The notes below the pieces were generated by a model that saw nothing but the letters and a program-made list of their open reading frames with translations, was not told the DNA's origin and did not search any database. Of a stretch of DNA of 64,000 nt, positions 24,303-35,078 are shown in pieces. The position numbers and the translations under genes are program-made. Source of the DNA: Portulaca oleracea (Eukaryota > Streptophyta > Magnoliopsida > Caryophyllales > Portulacaceae); the NCBI GenBank assembly GCA_029582165.1, contig CM055868.1:10739501-10803500 (forward strand), given 5' to 3'. Position 1 is the first letter of the stretch; each line of letters opens with the position of its first letter.

Positions 24303-25446
24303 ATGGATAGACAAGTTAACTCTGATCGAGAGGAACCAAGCCATCGAAGAAGCCCTCAAGTTCTGGAAGTCGAGCACCGAGTTGTCACTATAGACGATCA
24401 GATCACTTCCATTGAGAATCATAACGTCAGTATCAAGCGGACTCTTCGGGAACTTGCAGCTCAAGTAAACAACATGTCCACGCAACTGCAAGGTCACCTT
24501 CAAAATGAACGTCAGAGGCGTACACCAAGCCCTATCCATCCTCCTGCCAACTTTGAGTCGAGTGACGATGATAGAGGCTCCCCTCAACACCGTCTATGTC
24601 GGGAAGTGCATGATCGACCCCCTCGTGATGAGTTCTAAGACGTCAAGATCGACATCCCCAAATTCAATGGTTCTAATGATCCGGATGACTTCATCGAATG
24701 GGTCCAATTGATGGATAAGATCTTTGAGACCAAGGAATACGACGATGAAAAGGCATATAAGGTTGCGAGTTTGAAACTCACCAAAGCCGCTTCGCTTTGG
24801 TTTGAGAATATGAAGGCACAACGGGCTCGTGAAGGAAAGGCAAGGATTTCTACTTGGTTATGGCTTAAACTAGTGATGAATCGTCGTTTCTTGCCCAACA
24901 CCTACAGGCTACAAGCAAGATGTCTTGAGGAAGCTCTACGGCCTCACTCAAGGCAAAGGGTCCGTGAGCGAATATATTTAGGAGTTTGAGCAACTCCTCA
25001 TCAAAAGCGATCTCCAAGAGCCGGAAGAGCAAACAATGATGCGATTCTTGAATGGCTTAGACCCCGTGGTTACCGAAAGAATTGAGGTTCAACCATACTA
25101 TTCCATGGATGATTTGTGCAGTTTGGCTCTCCGAGTTGAGCGTCGAAGAAAGGAAAGATCCGACACCAAGCCCTTGTCTTGGTCCACTTACTCACCTATT
25201 AGCCGACCCCCTCCGGAATCAAACACTCCAAAGTCCATTGAGACACCAAAGTCTACACCAACGACTAGAATTGACAAAGGGAAGGGAATTGCTACGACGT
25301 CTCCAACGGAACTTCCTCGACGAATGGAGGGAAGTAAGTGTTTCAAATGTCATGGGTATGGCCATTATCAAGCGAATTGCCCAAACCGTCGGGCTTTGAC
25401 ACTCCAAGAGGTTCATGACATCGATAATGAACTTCAAATGGCTTAA
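24303..25446 (+). pseudogene. Gypsy gag (capsid and CCHC knuckle)
   Basis: Start MDRQVNSDREEPSHRRSP. The retrotransposon-gag capsid block (IPKFNGSNDPDDFIEWVQL, ASLWFENMKAQRAREGK) lies at about 24650-24840. The zinc knuckle CFKCHGYGHYQANCP lies at about 25339-25383. The frame is broken by TAA at 24636-24638, a frameshift near 24900 and a stop near 24980. It would form the particle of the retrotransposon. Confidence 0.85.
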
Positions 25447-25458
25447 GACAATTCCGAA

Positions 25459-26276
25459 GTGGTGGTTAAAGATGCGGTTACTAGTGAGGAGGAGAATGGC
25501 GCCCCTGTACCCCCCGTACGTGGAGGCGTACTTATATTGAGGAGAGTCTTACATACCCATGAGACTCCCCTCGACAGGGTCCAAAGGGAAATGTTGTTCC
25601 AAACGCGGTGCTTCGTAGGTGGAAAGGTGTGCACCCTTGTCATTGATGGAGGAAGTTGCATGAACGTCGCGTCAACCACTATGGTCGAGAAGCTTGGCTT
25701 GCCTCTATTACCGCACCCTCGACCTTATTCACTCCATTGGCTCAACGATCACAACGACGTCAAGGTAATAAGCAAGCCTTAGTGAATTTCTCTTTTGGAT
25801 CTAACTACGATGATTCCCTTGTTTGTGATGTTGTCCCTATGAGCGCTTGTCACATTTTATTGGGTCGTACATGACAATACGATAAGCGAACGATGCACAA
25901 CGGGTTGGACAACACTTACACATTCACCAATAAAGGCAAGAAGATCAAACTACTTCCCATTTCTCCCCGAGAAACCGAGACTTCAAACGTCGGGATGGGT
26001 AGTGAGTTGAGGAACCTTCTCATGATGAGCGATACACAGGACGAGTGGGCTCTTGGTGAGGACGCGCTACCTCTTGCTTTGTCTTTGCCTTGTAGCGAGC
26101 CTAGTAAGATTGAGAGTTCCCAACCACAACATAAATTTCCTCTTCCACCCCCTAACCCCTCACCTCCACAAAACAAGCCTCCTTCCACCTTCTTGCATTT
26201 GGACGATGGGTACATTGTGGGATTTGAAGCTTGTTGGATGTCCGGCACGATGATTTGTGGCGATCGGGATGCTTGA
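25459..26276 (+). pseudogene. Gypsy aspartic protease and downstream linker
   Basis: The active-site block VIDGGSCMNVAS lies near 25637-25672 and the later ACHILLGRT block near 25847-25873, after a frameshift at about 25780. A linker reading frame (25893-26276) follows. There the RT should begin, but the sequence goes straight to the purine tract and 3' LTR. Confidence 0.75.
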
Positions 26277-26359
26277 AGTTCTATGGAGCCAATTGAGGAA
26301 GTGTGCTTCGGTTTTAACTCCCAAGAGTTGAGGGCAACCCTTTTTCAAGAGGGGGAGTA

Positions 26360-27400
26360 TGAACCGTATCGGGTTCGATGCCAAGCTTTCATAGTCGGGA
26401 TTGCGGTTAAAGACAAGGTGGATGAAACCCCGACCCGCCGTTTCCACGCTAAACCCACCTGCCCGGTCACTTTCAAGAACAAATACATCTTCTCCAAGGG
26501 TGGAGCGATGATTATCAAGCTGGCATGGCTTCAACGAATCGACCGACGTTGGAGCTTGGAGAGACTTGGGTTTGCCCCACCAACCCCGGAGGCCTCGGGA
26601 CCGGACCGGGTCGTCTCGAGAATGGAGACTAGGAGGTATCGGGGCTCGGGTGTGGTCCCGGAGTCAATAAAGTCCAAGGAAGAGAGAAACGCCAAGCAGC
26701 AGCTGCGTCGCGCCCACTACGACTTCGGTCGCGCCCGCGACGGCCAACCCAGATGGTAGAGTCCGCTACCTTCCCCGAGTAGCGCCCGTGACCACGCTTG
26801 GCATTTTTGGGAAGTTCTTGGGAAAATTCGTCGCACCCGTGACGATCCGTCGTAGCGCCCGCTACGATCACGTACTTGCCGAATCGCCTGGAGTTTTCGC
26901 TCCGGTAGCGCCCATGACACCCTGAGCTCGCGGCCATGATGACTTCTTCCCAATATGTCGCACCCGCGACACACGACAGTAGACGAAAGAGCGCCCGAGG
27001 CAGGGGGCTGTCGCGCCCGCGACGGCGAAGCTGATTCGCGTATTTCGCTTGTTAAAACGCTGTGTTTTGTTATTTCTTTTCCCTAGTATAAATACCAAGT
27101 TTAGCACTTTTTTCTAGGCAACTTATGTTATTGAATGATTTGCTAATGCAATGTTAGGGTTTTCCCCTAGTTTCTCTCTCTAAAATCTTGTTCTTCTTTA
27201 TCCATTTGTTAATCGTGGTGTTAGCAAATCATTCATTTAGTGATTATTAGTGGATTACCTATGATAATCATGGTGTGGTGTGAGGCCTAGAGTTGTGGAC
27301 TCTCCTTGCTCAAGGTCATGTCCTTCCTTTGGGTGTTCAAGCCCTTCCATTCATAAACTTAAGCAATTCTTCACCCATCCACGCGATCGGTAACGCTCCA
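26360..27400 (+). repeat. 3' LTR of the gypsy element
   Basis: It starts TGAACC after a purine tract and ends CA at 27400. The U3 carries a dense set of GCGCCCGCGAC and GCACCCGCGAC words (26705-27020). TATA-like TATAAATACC lies near 27087. The frame on 26283-26759 is an accidental open frame through U3. Confidence 0.75.
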
Positions 27401-27401
27401 C

Positions 27402-27700
27402 GACTCCTCTTGTGCGGAGGCATTGGCTGTTGACGGGGTCCTTATGCGTGCAATTGACAAGGGTTAGGACAATGTTACTATTTGGACCGACTCACAGCTT
27501 CTGGTAGATAACTTCTTGAAGCCGTCTTCCGTGCAAAGACATGTTAGACAACTTATAGCAAATTGTCAAAAGTTGTTCCTTAATTCAATTGTCATTTCTA
27601 AAGTTACAAGATTCATTAAAACCGACCTATGTCTTTGCTTCCTTGGCAAGGAGCCATCAGAATGGGGTCTAGATTTTCATTGAGTTGTCCATCTCTGTTG
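27402..27700 (+). pseudogene. Reverse-transcriptase-associated RNase H-like fragment
   Basis: A frame starting at the LTR edge gives CAEALAVDGVLMRAIDKG, a stop, then NVTIWTDSQLLVDNFLK, the core of the RVT_3-type RNase H fold with its catalytic Asp (TDS). It belongs to a LINE or a related host-gene remnant. It is cut on the left by the gypsy element and on the right by the copia insertion at 27725. Confidence 0.65.
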
Positions 27701-27724
27701 CCAAAAGAAAAAATTTATTAAACT

Positions 27725-27906
27725 TGTTATGGAATAATAGTGTGAATGTCAATGCCCTTACTTTACTTAGCCATGAAGTTTCCTTAGCGATGAAGAATCC
27801 TTGTATTATAAATACGTACTCGATGGCAATGAAAATCATTCATTCCTTTTGCCTCCAAAAACCCTCTGACTCTATTCTCTCTCAACTTTCTCTTGTATTC
27901 ATAACA
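27725..27906 (+). repeat. 5' LTR of copia 1
   Basis: TGTTATGG to ATAACA, with a TATA-like TTATAAATACGTAC near 27808. It matches 33989-34164. Confidence 0.92.
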
Positions 27907-28337
27907 CGTTATCAGCACCAAGCTCATACGTATTTCTAATCTACGGTATGGATTACAAACTTTTCATTTGAATTAAATTCATACGTACATAGTTACTATT
28001 GTTGTGTTCTTCTCATTTCTCAACGTTTTAAAACTTTGATAAATCATCCCACTATCTCTAATCTTAATTTGATAAACCTTTAATCTTTGTTGTTCATTTG
28101 AGAAACCATTGTTTTTTGCTGTAATATACATGTATAGCAACTTTTGGGATGAGATTAACATCTCTCACCGTCAAAATTCATCACCGACTTATTGATTCTT
28201 ATCTTCAAAGTTCATTATCTTCATATTAATAAAATAATAAACAAAGGGAGATTGTTCATCTGCATGTGAGGTAATCATGTCCTATAAACTTTCATTTGCC
28301 TACTTCCTAACATGCATACATCTCATGTGAGGTAATT

Positions 28338-28772
28338 ATGATTTGCATATTAAATTGCACAATTTTTTTTTTTTGTGGGTTTGATAATTTGAGACATTAC
28401 TTCCTCAGACAATCGTTTGTAATTTATGAATTTTATTTAGCATTTCCTTTTAATTTTATTAGTGACCAGAAGTTCACTTTGATATTGACAAAGTCTACTA
28501 ATATTATTGGTGAACTAGAAGTTCACCTCCACCTAACTACTAATATTATTAGTGAACCAGAAGTTCACCTCAACCTAACTACTAATATTATTAGTAAACC
28601 AGAAGTTCACCTCAACCTAACTACTAATATTATTGATGAACCAGAAGTTCACCTCAATCTAACTATTAATGTTATTGATGAACCAGAAGTTCATCTCAAC
28701 CTCACTACTAATACCAATTGTGAACCGGAAGTTCATCCTAATAATATGAATTATATCCAATTTCATTGGTGA
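28338..28772 (+). repeat. Leader minisatellite with 42-bp units that keeps an open frame
   Basis: Units of 42 bp start at 28498, 28540, 28582, 28624, 28666 and 28708, with a degenerate unit before them. Each encodes a 14-residue repeat of the type TNIISEPEVHLNLT, and the whole frame (144 codons from 28338) is open. It lies in the untranslated leader between primer site and gag of copia 1. I know of no protein with this repeat. An AGAAGTTCACC word at its heart recurs elsewhere in the element. Confidence 0.8.
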
Positions 28773-28877
28773 CCAGAAGTTCACCATATATGATATCTTG
28801 CCGCTTGCCGCTTTCATCATTGTCAATAATATTTAACTTTACATGGTAATCTTTGATTTCTTTTCCATGATTATGAT

Positions 28878-28891
28878 TCATTTATATATAT

Positions 28892-28971
<80 letters not shown>
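28878..28971. repeat. (TA)n microsatellite
   Basis: A nearly pure TA run with one AAATA interruption, between leader repeats and gag of copia 1. Confidence 0.95.
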
Positions 28972-29028
28972 TTTTTCACTTGGATATCTTTGTCCCTAAC
29001 ATGCTATTTGTACGTCTCTTATAGTACC

Positions 29029-30075
29029 ATGTCGAACCTGGCCAACCTAGAGTTCATTGCCCTGGATTTATCTGGTCAAAATTATTTATCCTGGGTACTT
29101 GATGCTAAGTTTCATTTGGCTGCCAAGGGTTTGGGAGACACTATAATAAAGGACAACAAAGCCTCCGCCCAAGACAAGGCCAAAGCCATGATTTTCTTGC
29201 ACTACCACCTCCATAATTGTCTTAAAATAGAGTATCTCACGACTGAAGATCCATACGAGCTATGGAACAGTCTGAAAGAAAGATATGACCACCAGAAGAC
29301 GGTCATTCTACCAAAAGCCCTATATGATTGGATGCATCTCAGATTTCAAGATTACAAATCTATTGCTAAATATAATTCAACACTTTTTTGAATTACCTTA
29401 CAGCTAAAATTGTGTGGTGAACCAATCACAAATGCAGGTCTATTGGAAAAAACGCTTTCCACTTTTCATGCAAATAATGTGATTTTGCAACAACAATATC
29501 GTGAAAAAGGTTTTGACAAATATTCGAAACTGATTTCTTGTCTACTGGTAGCTGAGCAAAATAATGATCTTTTAAGGAGAAATCATAAAAGTCGCCCTAC
29601 TGGCTCTGCCCCATTCCCTGAAGTGAATGTTGCAACATATGACCCCAATAACCACAGGGTCAATAGAGGTTACGCTGGTAGTCGGGGTCATGGAGGTAGA
29701 CGTGGTCGTGGTCGTGGTCCAAGCCACGACCTCAGTCGTGGTCGTGGTTATGGTCATGACAACTCCTTTAAAAGATCATCTGCCCACCAGAAGTGGGACA
29801 CCAAACATTATCACACCAAAAATATTGAGGAAAGCCCCTGTTATCGTTGTGGAGGAAACGGACATTGGTCGCGTACATGTCGTACGCCGAAACATCTTGT
29901 GGATCTCTATCAAGCATCATTAAAGAACAAAGGAAAATGGATAGAGACAAATTTTATGCAAGATGACAAATCAATTGATGTGTCACATTTAGATGTTTCT
30001 GATTTCTTTTCCCACCCTGAAGGAAAGATCGATCGTTTGATCGGTGATGGCAATGACGAGACTTTTATGGACTAA
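29029..30075 (+). pseudogene. Copia 1 gag
   Basis: Start MSNLANLEFIALDLSGQNYL. The capsid block of the copia gag type runs to about 29390, where a TGA and frame change split it; the rest continues from 29410. Then follow a Gly/Arg-rich stretch (about 29670-29755, RGRGRG words) and a CCHC knuckle CYRCGGNGHWSRTC (about 29839-29880). It ends at 30075. It would form the retrotransposon particle and bind RNA. Confidence 0.88.
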
Positions 30076-30218
30076 GATATTACCATATAGATTTTGATGG
30101 GAAATTTTGTAGCATGGCTTATATTACCCATATCGACATGGCTTTTATTTTTCTTTTAAGTTTTTATATGTTGTTCAAGGTTTTTCCTTCCTTAATGTAC
30201 GACTTTTGAAATAATATC

Positions 30219-33200
30219 ATGTTTCTTCTTATGTTAATTCTTGTGAAGATCATGGACACTTCATCAATTGGAGTAATGAATGAAGAAGGATATATGTGCA
30301 TTGCAGACAGTGCAACAACACACACTATTATGAAAAATAAGAAGTATTTTTCTTGTTTATTGATGCAAGAAGCAAATGTCAGTACTATATTGGGTAGTTC
30401 AAATTTAATTGAAGGCTCCAGAAGAGCTCATATAATACTACCTGGTGGAACCTATTTTCACATAGATAATGCATTATACTCCACCAAGTCTCACAGAAAC
30501 TTATTAAGTTTCAAGGATATTCGCAGAAATGGATATCATATTGAGACAACCAGTGCAAATAACGTTGAATATTTGCACATTATCAAATTTGTACTGGGCA
30601 AAAGATGTGTGTTGGAAAAGTTACCATCATTATCATCGGGGTTATATTTTATAAAGATTAACCCTATTGAAGCACATACTCTAGTAAACCAGAAGTTTAC
30701 TAACGAAAAGGAGTATATCATATGGCATGATAGATTGGGGCATCCCGGATCAACAATGATGCGCAAAATCATAAAGAACTCATATGGACATACTCTAAAG
30801 GACCAGAAGATCCTTCAAATTAATGAGTTCTCATGCGCCGCTTGCTCTCAAGGAAAATTAATCACAAGGCCATCACCGGCTAAGATTGGGGTTGAATCCC
30901 CTGCATTTCTGGAACGTATACAAGGTGACATTTGTGGTCCTGTAGACCCACCATGTGGACCATTTAGATACTTTATGGTATTAATTGATGCATCAACTAG
31001 ATGGTCACATGTGTGTTTGTTGTCAACCCGCAACTTGGCATTTGCAAGATTGCTTGCTCAATTGATTAAACTACGAGCATATTTTCCAGATCATTCTATC
31101 AAGAAAATTCGTCTTGATAATGCCGGTGAATTTAGGTCTAAAGCTTTTGATGATTTTTGTATGTCAATTGGCATAGAAGTTGAACATCTTGTGCCACATG
31201 TTCATACACAAAATGGTCTTGTAGAATCATTTATTAAGCGCCTGCAACTAATTGCAAGACCATTTCTTATGAGAGCAAAGCTTCCAACTAGTACTTGGAG
31301 ACATGCTATATTGCATGCTGCGGCATTGATCTGCATAAGGCCAGTTGGTTATCATGAATTTTCTCCCCAACAATTGGTTTTTGGCCATGAACCAAATATC
31401 TCCCATCTATGAATTTTTGGATGTGCGGTGTTTGTACCTATTACCCCACCACAACGCACTAAGATGGGACCCCAAAGGAGATTGAGAATATATGTTGGAT
31501 ACGAATCTCCATCTATAATTAAGTATCTAGAACCATCAACTGGAAATTTGTTTACGGCACGATTTGCCGACTGTCATTTTGATGAGACAGTTTTCCCAAC
31601 ATTAAGGGGAGAATCTAAGCAGTTGGGCAAAGAGATAAGTTGGAATGAATTACTGCTAAAGCATCTTGATCCTCGTACAAAGTCAAAGCAGTGTGAACTA
31701 GAAGTTCAAAACATAATTCATGTACAATCTCTAGCGAATCAACTGCCAGACGCATTTACTAACCCAAAGAGAGTCACTAAATCTTACATTCCAGCTGCCA
31801 ATGCTCCTATCAGAATTGATGTCCCAGCAGGACAAAGTGCTACTGCTAATGAGTCTAGACCATATTTAAAGCGTTGCAGACCAGTAGGTTCCAAAGACAA
31901 AAATCCTTGAAAAAAGAAAAGGAGCAATGAATAATGATAACCAGCACGAGAAAAAATCCGCTCGAGAAGAGTCCCCATACATAACAAAAGTGGAAGTTGC
32001 ACCACAAACTCATGTACCTGAAAATTGCAATAATGATGAGATCTCAATCAATTATGTCATGAATGGGATACGATGGAACCAAAGTGAAATCGACGTCAAT
32101 ACAGTGTTTTCATATAATGTAGCACTGAATATCATGAATGAGAATGAGGATCATGAACCAAGGTCTGTTGAGGAATGCAGACAAAGAAAATATTGGCCAA
32201 AATGGAAAGATGCGATTACTGCAGAATTAGATTCCCTTACAAAAAGGAAAGTATTCGGACCTGTAGTCCGTACACCAATAGACATAAAATCTGTGGGATT
32301 CAAATGGGTCTTTGTGCGAAAACGAAATGAGAAAAATGAGATCGTGAGATATAAAGCACGATTAGTCGCACAAGGTTTTTCACAAAAACCAGATATTGAC
32401 TATGAAGAAATATAATCCCTAGTAGTTGATGCTACTACTTTTTGATACCTATTAAGTCTGGCAGTACATGAAAATCTCACTATGCATCTTATGGATGTCG
32501 TTACTGCTTATCTATATGGAAAACTTGAGAACGACATTTACATGAAACTCCCTGAAGGATTTCAATTGCCTGAAGCACATAATAAGAACCCGCGAGATCT
32601 TTACTCAATCAAGTTGAATAGATCTATGTATGGATTAAAGCAATCCGGACGCATGTGGTGTAATCGCCTCAGTGAGTATTTATTGAAAGAAGGATATATA
32701 AATAATCTTGTTTGCCCATGCATTTTCATCAAGAGATCCGGATCCAAATTCGTAATAATCGCTGTTTATGTTGACGATTTAAACATGACTAGAACTCCAG
32801 AAGAGATCTGAAAAGCAGCAGATTACTTAAAGAAAGAATTTGAAATGAAAGATCTCGGTAAAACCAAGTTTTGTCTTGGTTTACAAGTTGAACATTGTAA
32901 GAATGGAATTTTTGTGCATCAGTCGACTTATTTAGCAAAAGTGCTAAAAAGATTCTACATGGACAATGCACATCCATTAAGTACTCCTATGGTGGTGAGA
33001 TCACTTGATGTGAGAAAGGATCCATTTAGACCACGAGAAGGTGATGAAAAACTCCTTGGTCCCGAAGTACCATATTTAAGTGCTATTGGAGCATTAATGT
33101 ACCTTGCTAGCTACACACGACCAGATATTTCCTTTTCTGTGAATCTGTTAGCAAGATTTAGCTCGTGTCCAACACGAAGACATTGGAATGGAGTTAAACA

Positions 33201-33756
33201 TATATTTCGATACCTTCGAGGTACAATGAATATAGGTCTATTCTATCCTCATGAAGTGGCAACATATTTGACTGGCTATGCTGATGCCGGATATTTATCT
33301 GATCCTCATAATGCCCGATCTCAAACTGGTTATGTTTTTACTTGTGGTGGAACTTCCGTTTCTTGGCGATCTATGAAGCAAACTATAACTGCCACATCTT
33401 CTAATCATGCTGAAATCTTGGCAATTCATGAGGCTAGTAGAGAATGTGTTTTGTTAAGTTCTGTGATTCAACACATTCGGGGAACTTGTGGTCTATCTTC
33501 GGGAAAAGATGTTCCCACAATTTTACATGAAGATAATGCTACATGTGTAGCACAACTAAAGGCAGGATGCATCAAAGGTGATAGGACAAAGCATATTTCA
33601 CCAAAGTTCTTTTTCACTCATGATCTCCAAAAGAGAAATGAGATTAATGTTCAACAAATTCGTTCTAATAAGAATTTGGCGGATTTATTTACTAAATCTC
33701 TTCCGACTGCAACTTTTGAGAAGTTAGTCAGAAAAATCGTGTTGCATCATCTCTAA
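30219..33756 (+). pseudogene. Copia 1 pol (protease remnant, integrase, RT, RNase H)
   Basis: The protease region carries CIADSATTHTIM (about 30298; SAT instead of SGA at the active site). The integrase zinc finger spans HDRLGHPG to CAACSQGK (30726-30855). The DDE core includes GDICGP (about 30925), LDNAGEF (about 31113) and the VESF Glu block (about 31220). RT follows with MKLPEGF, SMYGLKQSGRMW and YVDDL (about 32768), then RNase H (GYADAGYLSD) to 33756. Breaks are stops at 31410-31412, 32413-32415, about 32443 and 32809-32811, and a frameshift near 31915. Confidence 0.9.
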
Positions 33757-33988
33757 GATGCTTACTGATGCTCATATCAAGGGGAGTTTATACGCGCTGT
33801 ACTCTTTTTCCCTTATCTGAGGTTTTGTCCTATTGGGTTTCCTTAGAAAGGTTTTTAATGAGGCAGCATATGTTGGCGTATCAAGAATCATGTACACTTT
33901 TTCCTTCACTAGGGTTTTTCCCTATGGGTTTTTCCTAGTAAGGTTTTAACGAGGCATATTTTTTTGGTGATGGACATTCAAGGGGGAG

Positions 33989-34164
33989 TGTTATGGAATA
34001 ATAGTGTGAATGTCCATGCCCTTACTTTACTTAGCCATGAAGTTTTCTTAGCGATAAGAATCATTATATTATAAATACGTACTCGATAGCAATGAAAATC
34101 ATTCATTCTTTTTGCCTCCAAAAACCCTCTAACTCTATTATCTTTTTCTCTAGTATTCATAACA
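33989..34164 (+). repeat. 3' LTR of copia 1
   Basis: TGTTATGG to CATAACA, preceded by the purine tract AAGGGGGAG and followed by the AAACT duplication. Confidence 0.92.
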
Positions 34165-34903
34165 AAACTAACATTGTTAGCCAAAAAATTTTACCGCTTG
34201 CTTTTCATCGCCCCCCTTTTTACTATTCTCGCCCACCTTTCGCATAAGATTTCCAACCCACGCCCTTGAACCTCATAACTTCACTCTCCACTATCTCTCT
34301 AGTTTATCTCTCTAGAAAACGCTCTCAACCATCGACCACCACAAACCACCCTCACACCGGGATTTAATCGACGAATTTGAGGTATGTTTCGAATTTGTAT
34401 TTTGAATTTGAGGTTTTATGTTTTGTAATTTTGTATTTCGATCGAAAAACGCCAAAAAAAAAAAGCAGCCGGGACGGCTGCCGCGCGAAACGCACGGCAA
34501 GCCACAGGTGCGGCTCCTAGATCCCGGCACGGCCGCGGCCATGCCGGGATCTGGGTGCCGCAATGCTTTCGCGTTTCTGCGGGCTTTTCACCGACCTTTT
34601 TTTTCGTTTTTTTTAAAATATTAATTTTATTAATATTAATTATTATTATTGTTATGTTTATTAATATTGTTATTGTTATGTTTATTAATATTTTTATTGT
34701 TATTTTTATTAATATTATTATTGATAATAATTGTTATTAATATTATTATTGTTAATAATTTTTATTAATATTATTATTGTTAAATAATAAATAAAAATTA
34801 AATATTATATTTATTAAAGTTATTATTGTTATTATTAAATATGAGAATCATTAATATTGTTATTATTAATATTATTGTTAATTATGTGTTAATTTGATAA
34901 TTA
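34165..34903. other. Spacer with a GC-rich palindrome and (TTA)n repeats
   Basis: The first 230 bp are pyrimidine-rich, like a gene leader, but no coding sequence follows. A 54-bp near-perfect palindrome lies at 34509-34562 (ends TGCGGC and GCCGCA, inner arms ATCCCGGCA and TGCCGGGAT). From 34615 to 34900 the sequence is degenerate (TTA)n/(TTATTG)n. The host of the palindrome may be a DNA transposon fragment; I cannot classify it. Confidence 0.55.
34509..34562. repeat. GC-rich palindrome
   Basis: Arms of about 21 bp around a GGCCGCGGCC core. It is strikingly GC-rich compared with the surrounding AT-rich DNA. Confidence 0.85.
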
Positions 34904-35078
34904 GGATGGAAGACTCTGCCCTCCTCAATGTTTACAAGTAGCTATTTATAGGAAAAGTAAACTAGTATCTTACATAAGCGCTTACGTAAGAGCGCAATTA
35001 TTCATACTACCATTTCAATAGTTGGCTACATCTTGTTCATCCATTTCCGTCGGCAAAATCCTGGTGCTTCACGTGTAT
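34904..35078 (-). promoter_or_regulatory. Inverted copy of the pararetrovirus promoter and end of the TAV ORF
   Basis: It is the reverse complement of 50897-51072 with only two differences seen in 175 bp. It carries the TTACGTAA dyads, the CTATAAATAG TATA element and the last codons of the viral inclusion-body protein. It points leftward. At 35074-35078 it joins host O-fucosyltransferase sequence through a shared TGTAT. Confidence 0.92.

Larger units (their letters stand above)
23641..27400 (+). mobile_element. Ty3/gypsy-type element with gag and protease only
   Basis: A 3' LTR at about 26360-27400 begins TGAACC and ends CTCCA, preceded by the purine tract AAGAGGGGGAG (26348-26357). The last 300 bp of a matching 5' LTR lie at 23641-23950, followed by a tRNA-Met primer site TGGTATCAGAGC (23953-23964). 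Between them are gag and protease but no reverse transcriptase, RNase H or integrase, so the element is non-autonomous, like the TR-GAG class. The 5' LTR is truncated and abuts Harbinger ORF1 copy 2. No matching target duplication can be scored. Confidence 0.8.
27725..34164 (+). mobile_element. Ty1/copia element 1, 6440 bp, TSD AAACT
   Basis: LTRs of 182 bp (27725-27906) and 176 bp (33989-34164) begin TGTTATGGAATAATAG and end ATTCATAACA. An exact AAACT duplication flanks them (27720-27724 and 34165-34169). The primer site just after the 5' LTR contains TTATCAGCACC, not the usual Met site. The purine tract AAGGGGGAG precedes the 3' LTR. Gag and pol lie between in the copia order PR-IN-RT-RH. 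The LTRs differ at about a dozen sites plus small indels, and pol has several stops, so it is not recent. Confidence 0.95.

Noticed and set aside
26283..26759. A 158-codon open frame after the gypsy protease
   Set aside because: It runs through the purine tract and the start of the 3' LTR, so it is not a separate gene.
28490..28740. Regular 42-bp repeats as a CRISPR-like array
   Set aside because: The units are contiguous tandem repeats with no unique spacers, in a plant retrotransposon leader.
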